NCBI GenBank assembly: GCA_050744165.1 | Contig: JBOGGN010000374.1 | Location: 1 to 15,905 of the forward strand | DNA from: JBOGGN01 sp050744165 | GTDB taxonomy: Bacteria; Actinomycetota; Acidimicrobiia; Acidimicrobiales; Palsa-688 | Direction: 5' to 3' | Length of the DNA: 15,905 nucleotides | In this document: positions 6,454 through 13,848 of the stretch, piece after piece | How the letters are laid out: the number at the start of each line of letters is the position of its first letter | How positions within the stretch are numbered: the first letter of the stretch is position 1 | The notes under the pieces: generated by a model | Seen by the model: the letters and a program-made list of their open reading frames with translations, nothing else | The model's database searches: none | What the model was told of the DNA's origin: nothing | Position numbers and translations under genes: made by a program

Positions 6454-6843
6454 ATGGAGATCGAAGCGCTGGTCAGCCGGGCTGCCTTGACCGTCAAGCC
6501 CACCGACATGCTCCGGCAGGCGGCCGTGGCCATGATGGAGCGGGGAGTTGGGTCGGCGGTGGTGGTGGCCGACGGAAAGCCCACTGGGATCATCACCGAC
6601 CGTGACGCCCTCCGAATAATCGCTCGGGGCGACGACATCGCAACGCTACGGGTGGCCGACTGCATCAAGCGCACCTTGAAGCCCGTAGTCGGAACCCTGG
6701 ACCTGGCCGAGGCGGCGCGGATCATGCGGGAGACCGGCTTCCGCCAGCTGGTGGTCGTCGATGACACCGGTGCCCTAGAGGGCGTGTTCTCAATGCGGGA
6801 CCTGGTCGTCGGCCTGCTGCAGGAACGGGCCGTCTCCGCCTGA
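6454..6843 (+). CDS. Two-CBS-domain protein
   Basis: Small stand-alone protein of 129 aa made of two CBS domains (about 1-58 and 65-122), together a Bateman module that usually binds adenine nucleotides and acts as an energy or redox sensor. Visible signatures are GVGSAVVVADGKPTGIITDRD (first copy; ending in the conserved TDRD) and RQLVVVDDTGALEGVFSMRD (second). A strong ribosome site, GGAAGGAAG (6439-6447), precedes ATG 6454 by 6 bases, so unlike its divergent neighbour nuoF it has a leader. TAGAGT (6385-6390) is a possible -10. The 2H-GNAT gene follows after 64 bases in the same direction. Which partner it controls is unknown. Confidence 0.9.
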   Translation: MEIEALVSRAALTVKPTDMLRQAAVAMMERGVGSAVVVADGKPTGIITDRDALRIIARGDDIATLRVADCIKRTLKPVVGTLDLAEAARIMRETGFRQLVVVDDTGALEGVFSMRDLVVGLLQERAVSA

Positions 6844-6907
6844 CGCCCGTGGTCGGCGGGCGCCGCCGGGTCCAGCGCAGGCGGCGGAAGTAGAGGGAGC
6901 CGAAGCG

Positions 6908-7807
6908 ATGGCGCGGCTGCGACTCGGCGTCGCCCTGCTGCTGCCGTCACCGGTCGCCGAGGAGGTCGAAGGGATGCGGCGGGCGCTTGGCGACCGCAGC
7001 CTCGGTCGGGTCCCGCCCCACCTCACCCTGGTGCCGCCGGTCAACGTGGCCGAGGCGGACCTCGGACGGGCTCTTGCGGTGTTGCGGGCGGCGGCGGCCG
7101 GCACCCCGCTGTCGCTGACCGTCGTCCTCGGGCCGCCAACCAGCTTCCTGCCTGCCAACCCTGTGCTGTACCTGCCGGTCGAGGGTGGCGAGGCGGCAGT
7201 GCATGCGCTGCGGCAGCGGGTCTGGGAGGAACCGTTGACACGGGCGCTGACGTGGCCGTTTGTTCCCCACGTGACCCTCGCCGACGAGGCGCCGCTCTCG
7301 CGGATCGAGGCGGCGACGGTTGCGCTTTGCGGCTACCGGGCTGAAGTCGTCTTCGAGCGGGTCCACCTGCTGGTCGAGCGGCGGGCAGGGGCGGAGGGGC
7401 CGAAATGGATACCACTCGCGGATGCCGCATTCGGGCCTCCGGCCGTCGTCGCCAGGGGCGGGCCGCTGGCAGTGGAGCTGGTTCGTAGCGCTCAGCTCGA
7501 CCCGGAGGGGGTGGCGCTCCTGGAGAGCGAGGGTGCGGCGTCGGTGATGCCCGCCGCTCGGGCGCTGTGGCGTCGGCTGGTCATCACCGCCCGTAGGGAG
7601 TGTGCCGTGGTGGGGGTCGGGGCGGCGTGGCTGGGCGTCGAGGGCGTCGAGCGGGCCGTCTACGTCGCTCGGGGGCAGCGGCGGCAGGGGATCGGGCGGC
7701 ACCTGGGCGCCGCCTTGGGGGCGGCGGTCGCGGACGCGGGGTGGGGTGGGTCGGATAACCCGCGTGGGGACGCGGGTTATTCGACCCACCCCGGGTGGCC
7801 CAGGTGA
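6908..7807 (+). CDS. 2H phosphoesterase (2'-5' RNA ligase-like) fused to a shortened GNAT domain
   Basis: The N-terminal half (about 1-180) is a 2H phosphoesterase of the 2'-5' RNA ligase/LigT type, with both catalytic motifs present: HLTL (38-41) and HVTL (121-124). Such enzymes act on 2',3'-cyclic or 2'-5' phosphodiester bonds in RNA or nucleotides. From about 185 the sequence resembles a GNAT acetyltransferase, including VYVARGQRRQGIGRHLGAAL (251-270), the acetyl-CoA pyrophosphate loop. The usual GNAT C-terminus (motif B) is absent. After GAAVADAG the last 22 codons are made largely of a 50-base palindrome, so the acetyltransferase part is probably truncated. GAGGGAG before ATG 6908 supports the start. 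The gene is convergent with glpX. The substrate of either half is unknown. Confidence 0.82.
   Translation: MARLRLGVALLLPSPVAEEVEGMRRALGDRSLGRVPPHLTLVPPVNVAEADLGRALAVLRAAAAGTPLSLTVVLGPPTSFLPANPVLYLPVEGGEAAVHALRQRVWEEPLTRALTWPFVPHVTLADEAPLSRIEAATVALCGYRAEVVFERVHLLVERRAGAEGPKWIPLADAAFGPPAVVARGGPLAVELVRSAQLDPEGVALLESEGAASVMPAARALWRRLVITARRECAVVGVGAAWLGVEGVERAVYVARGQRRQGIGRHLGAALGAAVADAGWGGSDNPRGDAGYSTHPGWPR
7743..7792. repeat. Near-perfect 50-base palindrome at the 3' end of the 2H-GNAT gene
   Basis: Arms at 7743-7765 and 7770-7792 (23 bases each) pair at 22 positions plus one G-T position that would wobble in RNA, around a GGGG loop. The arms contain ATAACCCGCGT and its complement. The element is inside the reading frame, 13 bases before the stop codon, in the convergent gap with glpX. 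It could be a REP-like palindromic element, a terminator, or both. Confidence 0.85.
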
Positions 7808-7867
7808 GCTCCCGAACGAGTGGCTCGAACAGCTGCCGCAGAGCGCCAGGTAGTCGGGCCACCCGGG
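7790..7867. terminator. 12-bp inverted repeat bracketing the convergent gene ends
   Basis: CCCGGGTGGCCC (7790-7801) and GGGCCACCCGGG (7856-7867) are exact complements, 54 bases apart, between the 2H-GNAT and glpX ends. The left arm shares three bases with the 50-base palindrome, so the two folds compete. A termination role is possible; no T-run is present. Confidence 0.4.
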
Positions 7868-7886
7868 CCGTCCGCGGGGTCCGCGG

Positions 7887-8888
7887 TCAGCTGAAGGGGA
7901 TGGAGCTGTACTGGTTGAGCTTCTTCAGCTGGTGGTGGGCGTCGATCCGCCGGACCGTGCCTGACTTGGAGCGCATGACGAGCGACTTGGTGGTCGCCCC
8001 CTTGGCGTCGTAGTGGACGCCACGGAGCAGCTCCCCGTCGGTGATGCCGGTGGCAGCGAAGAAACAGTTGTCGCCCTTCACCAGGTCGTCGGCGGTCAGC
8101 ACGGCGTCGAGGTCGTAGCCGGCGTCGATGGCGGCTTGGCGTTCGCCGTCGTTGCGGGGCCACAACCGGCCCTGGAGCACGCCCCCCATGCACTTCAAGG
8201 CAGCGGCGGCGATGACCCCTTCGGGGGTGCCGCCGATGCCGATCAGGATGTCGGCACCCGATTCGGGCCAGGCGGTCGAGATAGCGCCCGCCACGTCGCC
8301 GTCTTGGATCAGGCGGATGCGGGCCCCGGTGGCGCGGACCTCGGCGATCAGTTCCTCGTGGCGAGGCCGGTGGAGGATGACAGCGGTGATGTCGTGGACC
8401 GATTCGCCCTTGGCTGCGGCCACGGCGGCGATGTTGGCCGCAATCGGCTTGGTGATGTCGATGGCGCCGGCCGCCTCAGGACCGGTAGCGATTTTCTCCA
8501 TGTAGACGCAGGGGCCGGGGTCGAACATGGAGCCGCGCTCGCTGACGGCGATCACCGCCAAGGCGTTCCCGCGACCGAGCGCGGTCAGCGTGGTGCCGTC
8601 GATGGGGTCGACGGCGACATCGGTCGCGGGATGGGTGCCGTCTCCGACCTGCTCGCCGTTGTACAGCATCGGCGCTTCGTCCTTCTCCCCCTCGCCGATG
8701 ATCACGATCCCGTCCATGGGGACGGTGTGCAGAACGACCCGCATGGCGTCGACGGCGGCGCCGTCGGCACCCTCTTTGTCGCCACGACCCATCCAGCGGG
8801 CGGCAGCCAGCGCGGCCGCTTCGGTGACCCGGACCAACTCCAAGGCCAGGTTGCGGTCAGGGGCTTGGGTGGTGGAGGCGGAAGTCAT
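7887..8888 (-). CDS. glpX: Fructose-1,6-bisphosphatase class II
   Basis: Hydrolyses fructose 1,6-bisphosphate to fructose 6-phosphate in gluconeogenesis; cytosolic, metal-dependent. The 333-aa length is normal for GlpX. Key segments are GRGDKE (35-40), IIGEGEKDEAPML (63-75), DVAVDPIDGTT (90-100) and GIGGTPEG (217-224). These supply the acidic metal ligands D37, E66 (or a nearby Glu), D94/D97 and E223, by analogy with E. coli GlpX. Many actinobacteria use GlpX as their main FBPase. Start: on the minus strand TACATT ends 7 bases before ATG 8888, without a Shine-Dalgarno sequence, giving a leaderless reading. It is divergent from the glycosyltransferase, with 69 bases between starts. Confidence 0.96.
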   Translation of the reverse strand: MTSASTTQAPDRNLALELVRVTEAAALAAARWMGRGDKEGADGAAVDAMRVVLHTVPMDGIVIIGEGEKDEAPMLYNGEQVGDGTHPATDVAVDPIDGTTLTALGRGNALAVIAVSERGSMFDPGPCVYMEKIATGPEAAGAIDITKPIAANIAAVAAAKGESVHDITAVILHRPRHEELIAEVRATGARIRLIQDGDVAGAISTAWPESGADILIGIGGTPEGVIAAAALKCMGGVLQGRLWPRNDGERQAAIDAGYDLDAVLTADDLVKGDNCFFAATGITDGELLRGVHYDAKGATTKSLVMRSKSGTVRRIDAHHQLKKLNQYSSIPFS

Positions 8889-8895
8889 GGGGCGG

Positions 8896-8901
8896 AATGT
8901 A
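8896..8901 (-). promoter_or_regulatory. Putative -10 of glpX (leaderless)
   Basis: TACATT on the minus strand, 7 bases before ATG 8888; no clear -35 hexamer. Confidence 0.5.
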
Positions 8902-8916
8902 CAAGAAGCGGCTAAA

Positions 8917-8937
8917 GCTGATGTGCTGGCGATCAGC
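8917..8937. promoter_or_regulatory. Inverted repeat GCTGAT-N9-ATCAGC between divergent promoters
   Basis: Arms 8917-8922 and 8932-8937, 21 bp overall, lie between the glpX and glycosyltransferase -10 elements, a suitable place for a shared operator. Short arms allow a chance match. Confidence 0.35.
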
Positions 8938-8945
8938 CAAGTGGG

Positions 8946-8951
8946 TAATTT
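8946..8951 (+). promoter_or_regulatory. Putative -10 of the glycosyltransferase (leaderless)
   Basis: TAATTT ends 6 bases before GTG 8958. It supports that start over the in-frame GTG at 9009. Confidence 0.5.
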
Positions 8952-8957
8952 GCTGCC

Positions 8958-10874
8958 GTGGCTGCCGTCGTCCAGAGCGCGTTGGCCTCGGGGGTTCGCG
9001 AAAAAGCCGTGATCCCGACGGGCCCCGCCTGGCGCCGCCGCGCGGACCGCTTACTTCGTTTCGCCGTCCCCGTGGCGGTGGGCCTGGTCGCCATCGGGGT
9101 CGTCCTGCGGTTCGTGTCCACATCGCAGCTGTGGCTCGACGAGACCCTGAGCGTCAACATCGCCCGCCTCCCGGTCAGCCAGATCCCCGGCGCCCTGCGC
9201 CACGACGGGGCGCCTCCGCTCTACTACCTGCTGCTGCACTTCTGGATGGACGTGTTCGGGCAGGGCAACTTCGCGGTCCGGGCCTTTTCCGGCGTCGTCT
9301 CGGCCGCCTCTCTGCCCCTGGTGTGGCTGGCCGGCAAGCGGCTGGGCGGGCGGCGCCTGGCGTGGGCCTCGCTCTTGTTGCTGGCGAGCTCGCCCTTCGC
9401 CATCAACTACGCCGCCACCACCCGCATGTACTCGATGATGATCTTCTGGTCACTGCTCGGGTACCTGGTCATTGCCCGAGCCCTCGAGGAGCCCACGACC
9501 TGCCGCCTGGTCGGCATCGGAGCCATCACCGCGGCGGTGCTCTACACCCATTACTGGGGCATCTACCTGGTGGGCGTCACCGCCGTCTGGCTGCTCCTGA
9601 AGTCCGAGCGGATCCCGGGTGGCTGGTTGGCCCGTTGGCGAGCCGCATCGCCCACGGTGGCAACGTCAGAGATCGTTACCACCGGGGAACTCGGCGACCG
9701 CTCCTCGTCCGAAGTGCTGCTGGCGGTCGTCGTCGGTAGCAGGGAGGGCGATCCGACCGACGCCGACGCCGCGTTGCCACACGGCGCCACCGTCGTCCCT
9801 CCGGCGGACACGGTTACCGGCGCCCCGGGGACCGTCACCGCTGCGAGCGCCCCTCCGACGGACGGGGCTACCAGCACCCCCGCGACGGAAGCCGCAGCGA
9901 ACGGCGGCGCCGCGTTCCAGGTCGCAGCGAACGGCGGCGCCGCGACCGATGCCGCCGCCGCCAAAGCGGCCTGGTCGTGTTTCCTCGCCGTGGCCGCCGG
10001 CGCCCTGGCGTTCCTCCCATGGGTCCCGTCGTTCGTGTTCCAGACGCTGCATACCGGCACTCCTTGGTCCAACGCGGCAGGCCTGGCCGACATCCTCACC
10101 GTCCTCAACCAGTACTCGGGCGGCGGTCCATGGGGCGCGGCGCTCGGGCTGACGCTGTTCGCCCTGTTCCTGCTCGGCGTCTTCGGCACCTCGATCGACC
10201 ATCGCCAGGTGCTGATCCAGTTCAAGGCCCGCCGGGAGGCCCAGCCCATCGCCTTCGTGTTCATCGGCACGCTGCTGGTGGCGGTGCTCGGCGGGACCCT
10301 CGCCCAAGCCGCCTTCGTGGGCCGTTACACGGCGGTGGTCTTCCCCCTGTTCGTGATCCTGGCCGCACTTGGGGCCACCGTCTTCGCCAACCGCCGGATG
10401 CTGGCCGCCGTCTTGGCGTGGGCGGTATGCGCCGGCCTCATCGTCGCCATCGGGGCCCAGACGTCCTCCCGCACGCAGGCCGACAAGGTGGCTGCGGCGA
10501 TCAACAAGTTCGCCAGTGCCAACGACGTCGTCGTGTACTGCCCGGACCAGCTAGGCCCGGCAGCGTCGCGGCTCATCACGATCGATGTGCAGCAGTTCAC
10601 CTTTCCTCGAGCGGATCCACCGCAGCGGATCGACTGGGTCAACTACGAGCAGGCCATCAACGACGCCAACGTGCAGGAGTTTGCAGACCGGATGCTCGGT
10701 CTGGCCGCCGGCCATGACCTGTGGTTCGTGGAGAACTCCAACTACTCTGGCACCAAAGGCAAGTGCAGCCAGCTGTTGAACTGGTTCTCTGCCAAGCGCA
10801 ACAGCCAGGTTTGGGTGACCGACAATCCGAGCATCACGCTCGAAAATGAGTCGCTGTACCGGTTCCCAGAGTGA
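8958..10874 (+). CDS. GT-C (GT39/ArnT-like) membrane glycosyltransferase with large internal insert
   Basis: Predicted polytopic glycosyltransferase of the PMT/ArnT-like GT-C fold, using a polyprenyl-phosphate sugar outside the membrane; 638 aa. The first helix is about 36-53. It is followed by LWLDETLSV with the acidic pair D61-E62 in the first extracytoplasmic loop, the usual catalytic site, then GAPPLYYLLLHFW (85-96). Further helices lie near 110-126, 136-150, 158-174, 185-213, 338-362, 379-396, 415-440 and 445-478. Residues about 227-335 are a low-complexity Ala/Thr/Pro/Gly insert between helices, with an exact 30-bp-period repeat. The C-terminal about 150 residues are soluble, probably extracytoplasmic, and contain ENSNYSG. 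GTG 8958 follows TAATTT by 6 bases; GTG 9009 is an alternative. Acceptor and sugar are unknown. An FAD oxidoreductase gene follows. Confidence 0.85.
   Translation: MAAVVQSALASGVREKAVIPTGPAWRRRADRLLRFAVPVAVGLVAIGVVLRFVSTSQLWLDETLSVNIARLPVSQIPGALRHDGAPPLYYLLLHFWMDVFGQGNFAVRAFSGVVSAASLPLVWLAGKRLGGRRLAWASLLLLASSPFAINYAATTRMYSMMIFWSLLGYLVIARALEEPTTCRLVGIGAITAAVLYTHYWGIYLVGVTAVWLLLKSERIPGGWLARWRAASPTVATSEIVTTGELGDRSSSEVLLAVVVGSREGDPTDADAALPHGATVVPPADTVTGAPGTVTAASAPPTDGATSTPATEAAANGGAAFQVAANGGAATDAAAAKAAWSCFLAVAAGALAFLPWVPSFVFQTLHTGTPWSNAAGLADILTVLNQYSGGGPWGAALGLTLFALFLLGVFGTSIDHRQVLIQFKARREAQPIAFVFIGTLLVAVLGGTLAQAAFVGRYTAVVFPLFVILAALGATVFANRRMLAAVLAWAVCAGLIVAIGAQTSSRTQADKVAAAINKFASANDVVVYCPDQLGPAASRLITIDVQQFTFPRADPPQRIDWVNYEQAINDANVQEFADRMLGLAAGHDLWFVENSNYSGTKGKCSQLLNWFSAKRNSQVWVTDNPSITLENESLYRFPE
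9893..9944 (+). repeat. 22-bp exact direct repeat, 30-bp period, inside the glycosyltransferase insert
   Basis: Identical 22-base units at 9893-9914 and 9923-9944 (core GCAGCGAACGGCGGCGCC) encode AANGGAA twice. The period is a multiple of three, so copy changes would keep the frame. Confidence 0.85.
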
Positions 10875-10890
10875 GCCGCAAAAGAGTCAG

Positions 10891-10912
10891 TTTTATAAGA
10901 GTTGTATAAGAG
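10891..10912 (+). repeat. Tandem 11-bp AT-rich repeat upstream of the FAD oxidoreductase
   Basis: TTTTATAAGAG (10891-10901) and TTGTATAAGAG (10902-10912) are adjacent and match at 10 of 11 bases. They are among the most AT-rich bases of the window and lie between the glycosyltransferase stop and the next ribosome site. The helical-turn period and TATAAG boxes fit a promoter or operator. Confidence 0.6.
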
Positions 10913-10925
10913 GCAGGGAGAACAT

Positions 10926-12467
10926 TTGAACAGCGAACAGACGGGCCTGGCGGACGACGTAGTCGTCATCGGCGCCGGCCCGGCCGGTTTGACGGCCGCC
11001 TACCAGTTGGCCAAGGCGGGCAAGGCGGCGATCGTCCTCGAAGCAGACTCGGTCGTGGGCGGGATCAGCCGTTCTGCCGAGCGAGACGGATGGCGATTCG
11101 ACATCGGCGGCCACCGGTTCTTCACCAAGGTGAAGGCGGTGGAAGAGTTTTGGCACGAGATCTTGCCGAAGGAAGATTTCCTGATCCGGCCGCGGATGAG
11201 CCGAATTTACTATAACGGGAAGTATTACGACTATCCCTTGTCGGCCCGTAATGCCCTGTTCAACCTGGGATTGCTCGAGGCCGGCAAGTGCGTGGCGTCC
11301 TACTGCTGGGCCCGGGTGCGGCCCCCGAAGGACCAATCCAACCTGGAAGGCTGGGTGGCGGCCCGCTTCGGGTACCGGCTCTACCGGACGTTCTTCAAGA
11401 CCTACACCGAGAAGGTGTGGGGCGTGCCCGCCACCGATATCCAGGCCGACTGGGCGGCCCAGCGGATCAAGAATCTGTCGCTGGCCAAGGCGGTCTGGAA
11501 TGCCGTGCTGCCCAAGCACAATCAGAAGCAAATCACCTCTCTGATCGAGGAGTTCGAGTACCCCAAGTACGGCCCCGGGATGATGTGGGAGGTGTGCCGG
11601 GACAAGGTCGAGACCCTCGGCACAAAGGTGCTGATGAACACCGCGGCTACCAAGATCCGCCATGAGAACGGCGCCGCAGTGGCGGTGGTGGCCACCTCGG
11701 ACGACGGCACCGAGACCGAGTACAGCTGCAGCGCCGTCATCTCGTCGATGCCGATCACGGCCCTTTTGCGGTGCATGGACCCGCCCGGGCCACCGGACGT
11801 CAAGAAGGCCGCCGACGACCTCCACTACCGGGATTTCCTGACCGTCGCGTTGATCGTCCCCGAATCGGCCGGGTTCCCCGACAACTGGATCTACATTCAC
11901 GCCCCCAACGTCAAGGTCGGTCGGATCCAGAATTTCGGTCGCTGGTCGCCGTATCTCGTCAAGGACGGGAAAACCTGCCTGGGTCTCGAATATTTCGTCT
12001 TCGAAGGCGACGAGTACTGGACTATGGCCGACGATGACCTGGTGGCGCTGGGCAAGCGGGAACTGGCCGCCTTGAACCTGGTGTCACCCGAACTAGTAGA
12101 GGCTGGCTACGTGGTGCGGATGCCCAAGGCGTATCCCTATTACGACGCCGACTACAAGGACAACGTCGCCATCCTCCGGGGGTGGCTCGAGAAGCACGCA
12201 GCCAACGTGTGCCCGGTGGGGCGCAATGGGATGCACAAGTACAACAACCAGGACCACTCGATGTACACCGCCATGCTGTCGGTGGACAACCTGCTCGGCG
12301 CTGACCACGACGTGTGGTCGGTCAACGTCGAGGAGGACTATCACGAGGAGGCCAGCGCCGATACCGGGACCAGCCCGGGTTCCGATGCCGGGACCCGGAC
12401 CGGGACCGGGTCCGGGGCGTCGAGGGGTACCGGCCGGGATGCCCCGATCCTGCCGCGCCGGCGGTAG
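10926..12467 (+). CDS. FAD-dependent oxidoreductase (UDP-galactopyranose mutase/protoporphyrinogen-oxidase-like)
   Basis: Flavoprotein of 513 aa with an N-terminal Rossmann FAD motif, VVVIGAGPAGLTAAYQLAK (12-30), then VVGGISRS (43-50) and FDIGGHRFFTK (58-68). The last is typical of the COG1232-type branch near UDP-galactopyranose mutase, common in surface-polysaccharide clusters. SVDNLLGADHDVWSVN near 445-460 closes the FAD site. The final about 45 residues are a Gly/Thr/Ser/Arg tail coded by CCGGGACC-type repeats, with an 8-bp hairpin (12394-12416). TTG 10926 follows GGGAG (10916-10920) by 5 bases and is preferred; an upstream in-frame TTG at 10902 would run through the tandem repeat. It probably forms an operon with the glycosyltransferase, 51 bases upstream. 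The substrate is not identifiable; a sugar-nucleotide or lipid-linked sugar is a guess from context. Confidence 0.88.
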   Translation: MNSEQTGLADDVVVIGAGPAGLTAAYQLAKAGKAAIVLEADSVVGGISRSAERDGWRFDIGGHRFFTKVKAVEEFWHEILPKEDFLIRPRMSRIYYNGKYYDYPLSARNALFNLGLLEAGKCVASYCWARVRPPKDQSNLEGWVAARFGYRLYRTFFKTYTEKVWGVPATDIQADWAAQRIKNLSLAKAVWNAVLPKHNQKQITSLIEEFEYPKYGPGMMWEVCRDKVETLGTKVLMNTAATKIRHENGAAVAVVATSDDGTETEYSCSAVISSMPITALLRCMDPPGPPDVKKAADDLHYRDFLTVALIVPESAGFPDNWIYIHAPNVKVGRIQNFGRWSPYLVKDGKTCLGLEYFVFEGDEYWTMADDDLVALGKRELAALNLVSPELVEAGYVVRMPKAYPYYDADYKDNVAILRGWLEKHAANVCPVGRNGMHKYNNQDHSMYTAMLSVDNLLGADHDVWSVNVEEDYHEEASADTGTSPGSDAGTRTGTGSGASRGTGRDAPILPRRR

Positions 12468-12491
12468 CACGGTGCTCCCGGTCATGCCCTG

Positions 12492-12497
12492 TACGGT
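12492..12497 (+). promoter_or_regulatory. Putative -10 of the zinc-ribbon gene
   Basis: TACGGT ends 9 bases before ATG 12507 and directly abuts GTG 12498. It therefore favours ATG 12507 as a near-leaderless start. Confidence 0.35.
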
Positions 12498-12506
12498 GTG
12501 ACCCTG

Positions 12507-13751
12507 ATGGCAAGTGGGATCTGGTTTTGCGCGACCTGCGGCTACGAGGTGCGGAGCCGAGGCGGCAAATGCCACAACTGCAAGGAACCGCTGCTCGAGT
12601 CACCGCTGGAGGAGCTCGGCGAGGGCGAGGCCGAGGACGAAGTCGGCTACAACCTCGACGAGTGGGACGACGCCTCCCGGGGAGAGTTGATCTCGGCCCT
12701 GATCGACGGCAGCTTCCGCCACCGCTTCGAGGGTGACGAGCTGGTCGTCGCCGCCGACGATGAGGACGAAGTTGATCGGCTGATCGCCAACCTGACCATC
12801 CCTGGCGCCGAGGCCGGCGACCCCGAGGACGACGTGCCCGGCCGGGTGCTTACCAAGCTGGCCGACGCCTCCCACCGCCTGGAGATCGACCCCACCGACA
12901 TGGTCGCCGACGGGGACCTGGCCGAAGCGGCGGCAGGGCTGTTCGCCATCGAGGGCGTGTGGGGCGTCGATGAGGATGACTGGGCCGCCATCGGGCGGGT
13001 GACCCGGCGGCTGCTCGGTGCGCTGGGGGCGGACGAGGCGCTCGAGGAAGAGATCTTCATCAGCAGCAGCCTGCTCTCGCGGATGTTGAAGGACCTCGAG
13101 GGCCGTGTCCGGGGCTTCGGTGACGAGCCCGAGGTCGATGAGGACGAAGACGCCGACGAGGGCGAGGGCGAGGAGGAAGACGAGGAAGAGCAAGAGGAAG
13201 GCCACGAGGACGAAGGCGAGGGCGGCGACGCGGCCGGCAGTGGTGACAGTGCCGGCGACGGCGAGCTGGCCAGCGGCACCGAGGACGAGATGGTCTACGA
13301 GCTCGACGACTGGCGGCCCGAGGAACGGGCCCAGATCAGCCTCCTCTTGGAGCGCGGCAAGATCCCCTACAAGTGGGAGGGCAGCGACCTTGTCGTCACC
13401 GCGGCCCACGACGAGGCGGTCGAAGGGATCCTGGGCGATGTCGACCGCACCGGGTCGGAGTCGAGCGGTGACGAGGACGACGAAAGCCGCTACCTGCAGA
13501 TTTCCAATCTCTTCGGCGCCGCCGACCGCCTTGTGGGCGACCCCGAAGACGAGGACAAGCAGAACGACCTGATCGAGCTCGCCGACATGATTCAGCCGTG
13601 GGCTACCCCCTTTGCCGTCAACGACGACGAGTGGTGGAAGATCCGCCTTCGTGCCCACGACGTGGCCGAGTCGATCAACTTGGGCGCCAGCCGCATGGTC
13701 ATCGTCGACGGCGCCACCAACCTTCGGGACCTGCTCCGAAAGTTTGTTTGA
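12507..13751 (+). CDS. Zinc-ribbon protein with duplicated domain and acidic linker, function unknown
   Basis: Not recognised as a named family; 414 aa from ATG 12507 (GTG 12498 would add three residues). An N-terminal zinc ribbon, C8-x2-C11-x10-C22-x2-C25, is followed by two similar units. Unit 1 starts YNLDEWDDASRGELISALID (48-67) with FEGDELVVAADDEDEVDRL. Unit 2 starts YELDDWRPEERAQISLLLER (264-283) with WEGSDLVVTAAHDEAVEGIL. Each short alpha-beta segment is followed by a helical stretch with similar spacing (about 111-200 and 325-412), pointing to duplication of a roughly 145-residue unit. Between them, residues 207-241 are almost entirely Asp, Glu and Gly. No membrane segment is seen. 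A J-domain protein gene follows 97 bases later on the same strand. A regulatory or binding role is plausible but unproven. Confidence 0.8.
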   Translation: MASGIWFCATCGYEVRSRGGKCHNCKEPLLESPLEELGEGEAEDEVGYNLDEWDDASRGELISALIDGSFRHRFEGDELVVAADDEDEVDRLIANLTIPGAEAGDPEDDVPGRVLTKLADASHRLEIDPTDMVADGDLAEAAAGLFAIEGVWGVDEDDWAAIGRVTRRLLGALGADEALEEEIFISSSLLSRMLKDLEGRVRGFGDEPEVDEDEDADEGEGEEEDEEEQEEGHEDEGEGGDAAGSGDSAGDGELASGTEDEMVYELDDWRPEERAQISLLLERGKIPYKWEGSDLVVTAAHDEAVEGILGDVDRTGSESSGDEDDESRYLQISNLFGAADRLVGDPEDEDKQNDLIELADMIQPWATPFAVNDDEWWKIRLRAHDVAESINLGASRMVIVDGATNLRDLLRKFV

Positions 13752-13835
13752 AGTCGGCCTAGGCCTCGGCCTTCTCCGCCCCTGCCCCTCCACAGCACTC
13801 GTCTCACCCAGTTCTCGGTAGCTGCGTGAACGGTC

Positions 13836-13841
13836 TACCGT
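13836..13841 (+). promoter_or_regulatory. Putative -10 of the J-domain gene (leaderless)
   Basis: TACCGT ends 7 bases before ATG 13849. The same hexamer precedes the hydrolase gene at 14740-14745. Confidence 0.45.
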
Positions 13842-13848
13842 CTCCTTG

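Noticed and set aside
10902..10925. Upstream TTG start for the FAD oxidoreductase giving a YKRQ-containing N-terminus
   Set aside because: It lies in the tandem repeat without a ribosome site; TTG 10926 has GGGAG 5 bases upstream and gives the usual length before the FAD motif.
10893..11900. Minus-strand open frame opposite the FAD oxidoreductase
   Set aside because: The plus strand carries a clear Rossmann FAD motif and family signatures; the minus frame has none.
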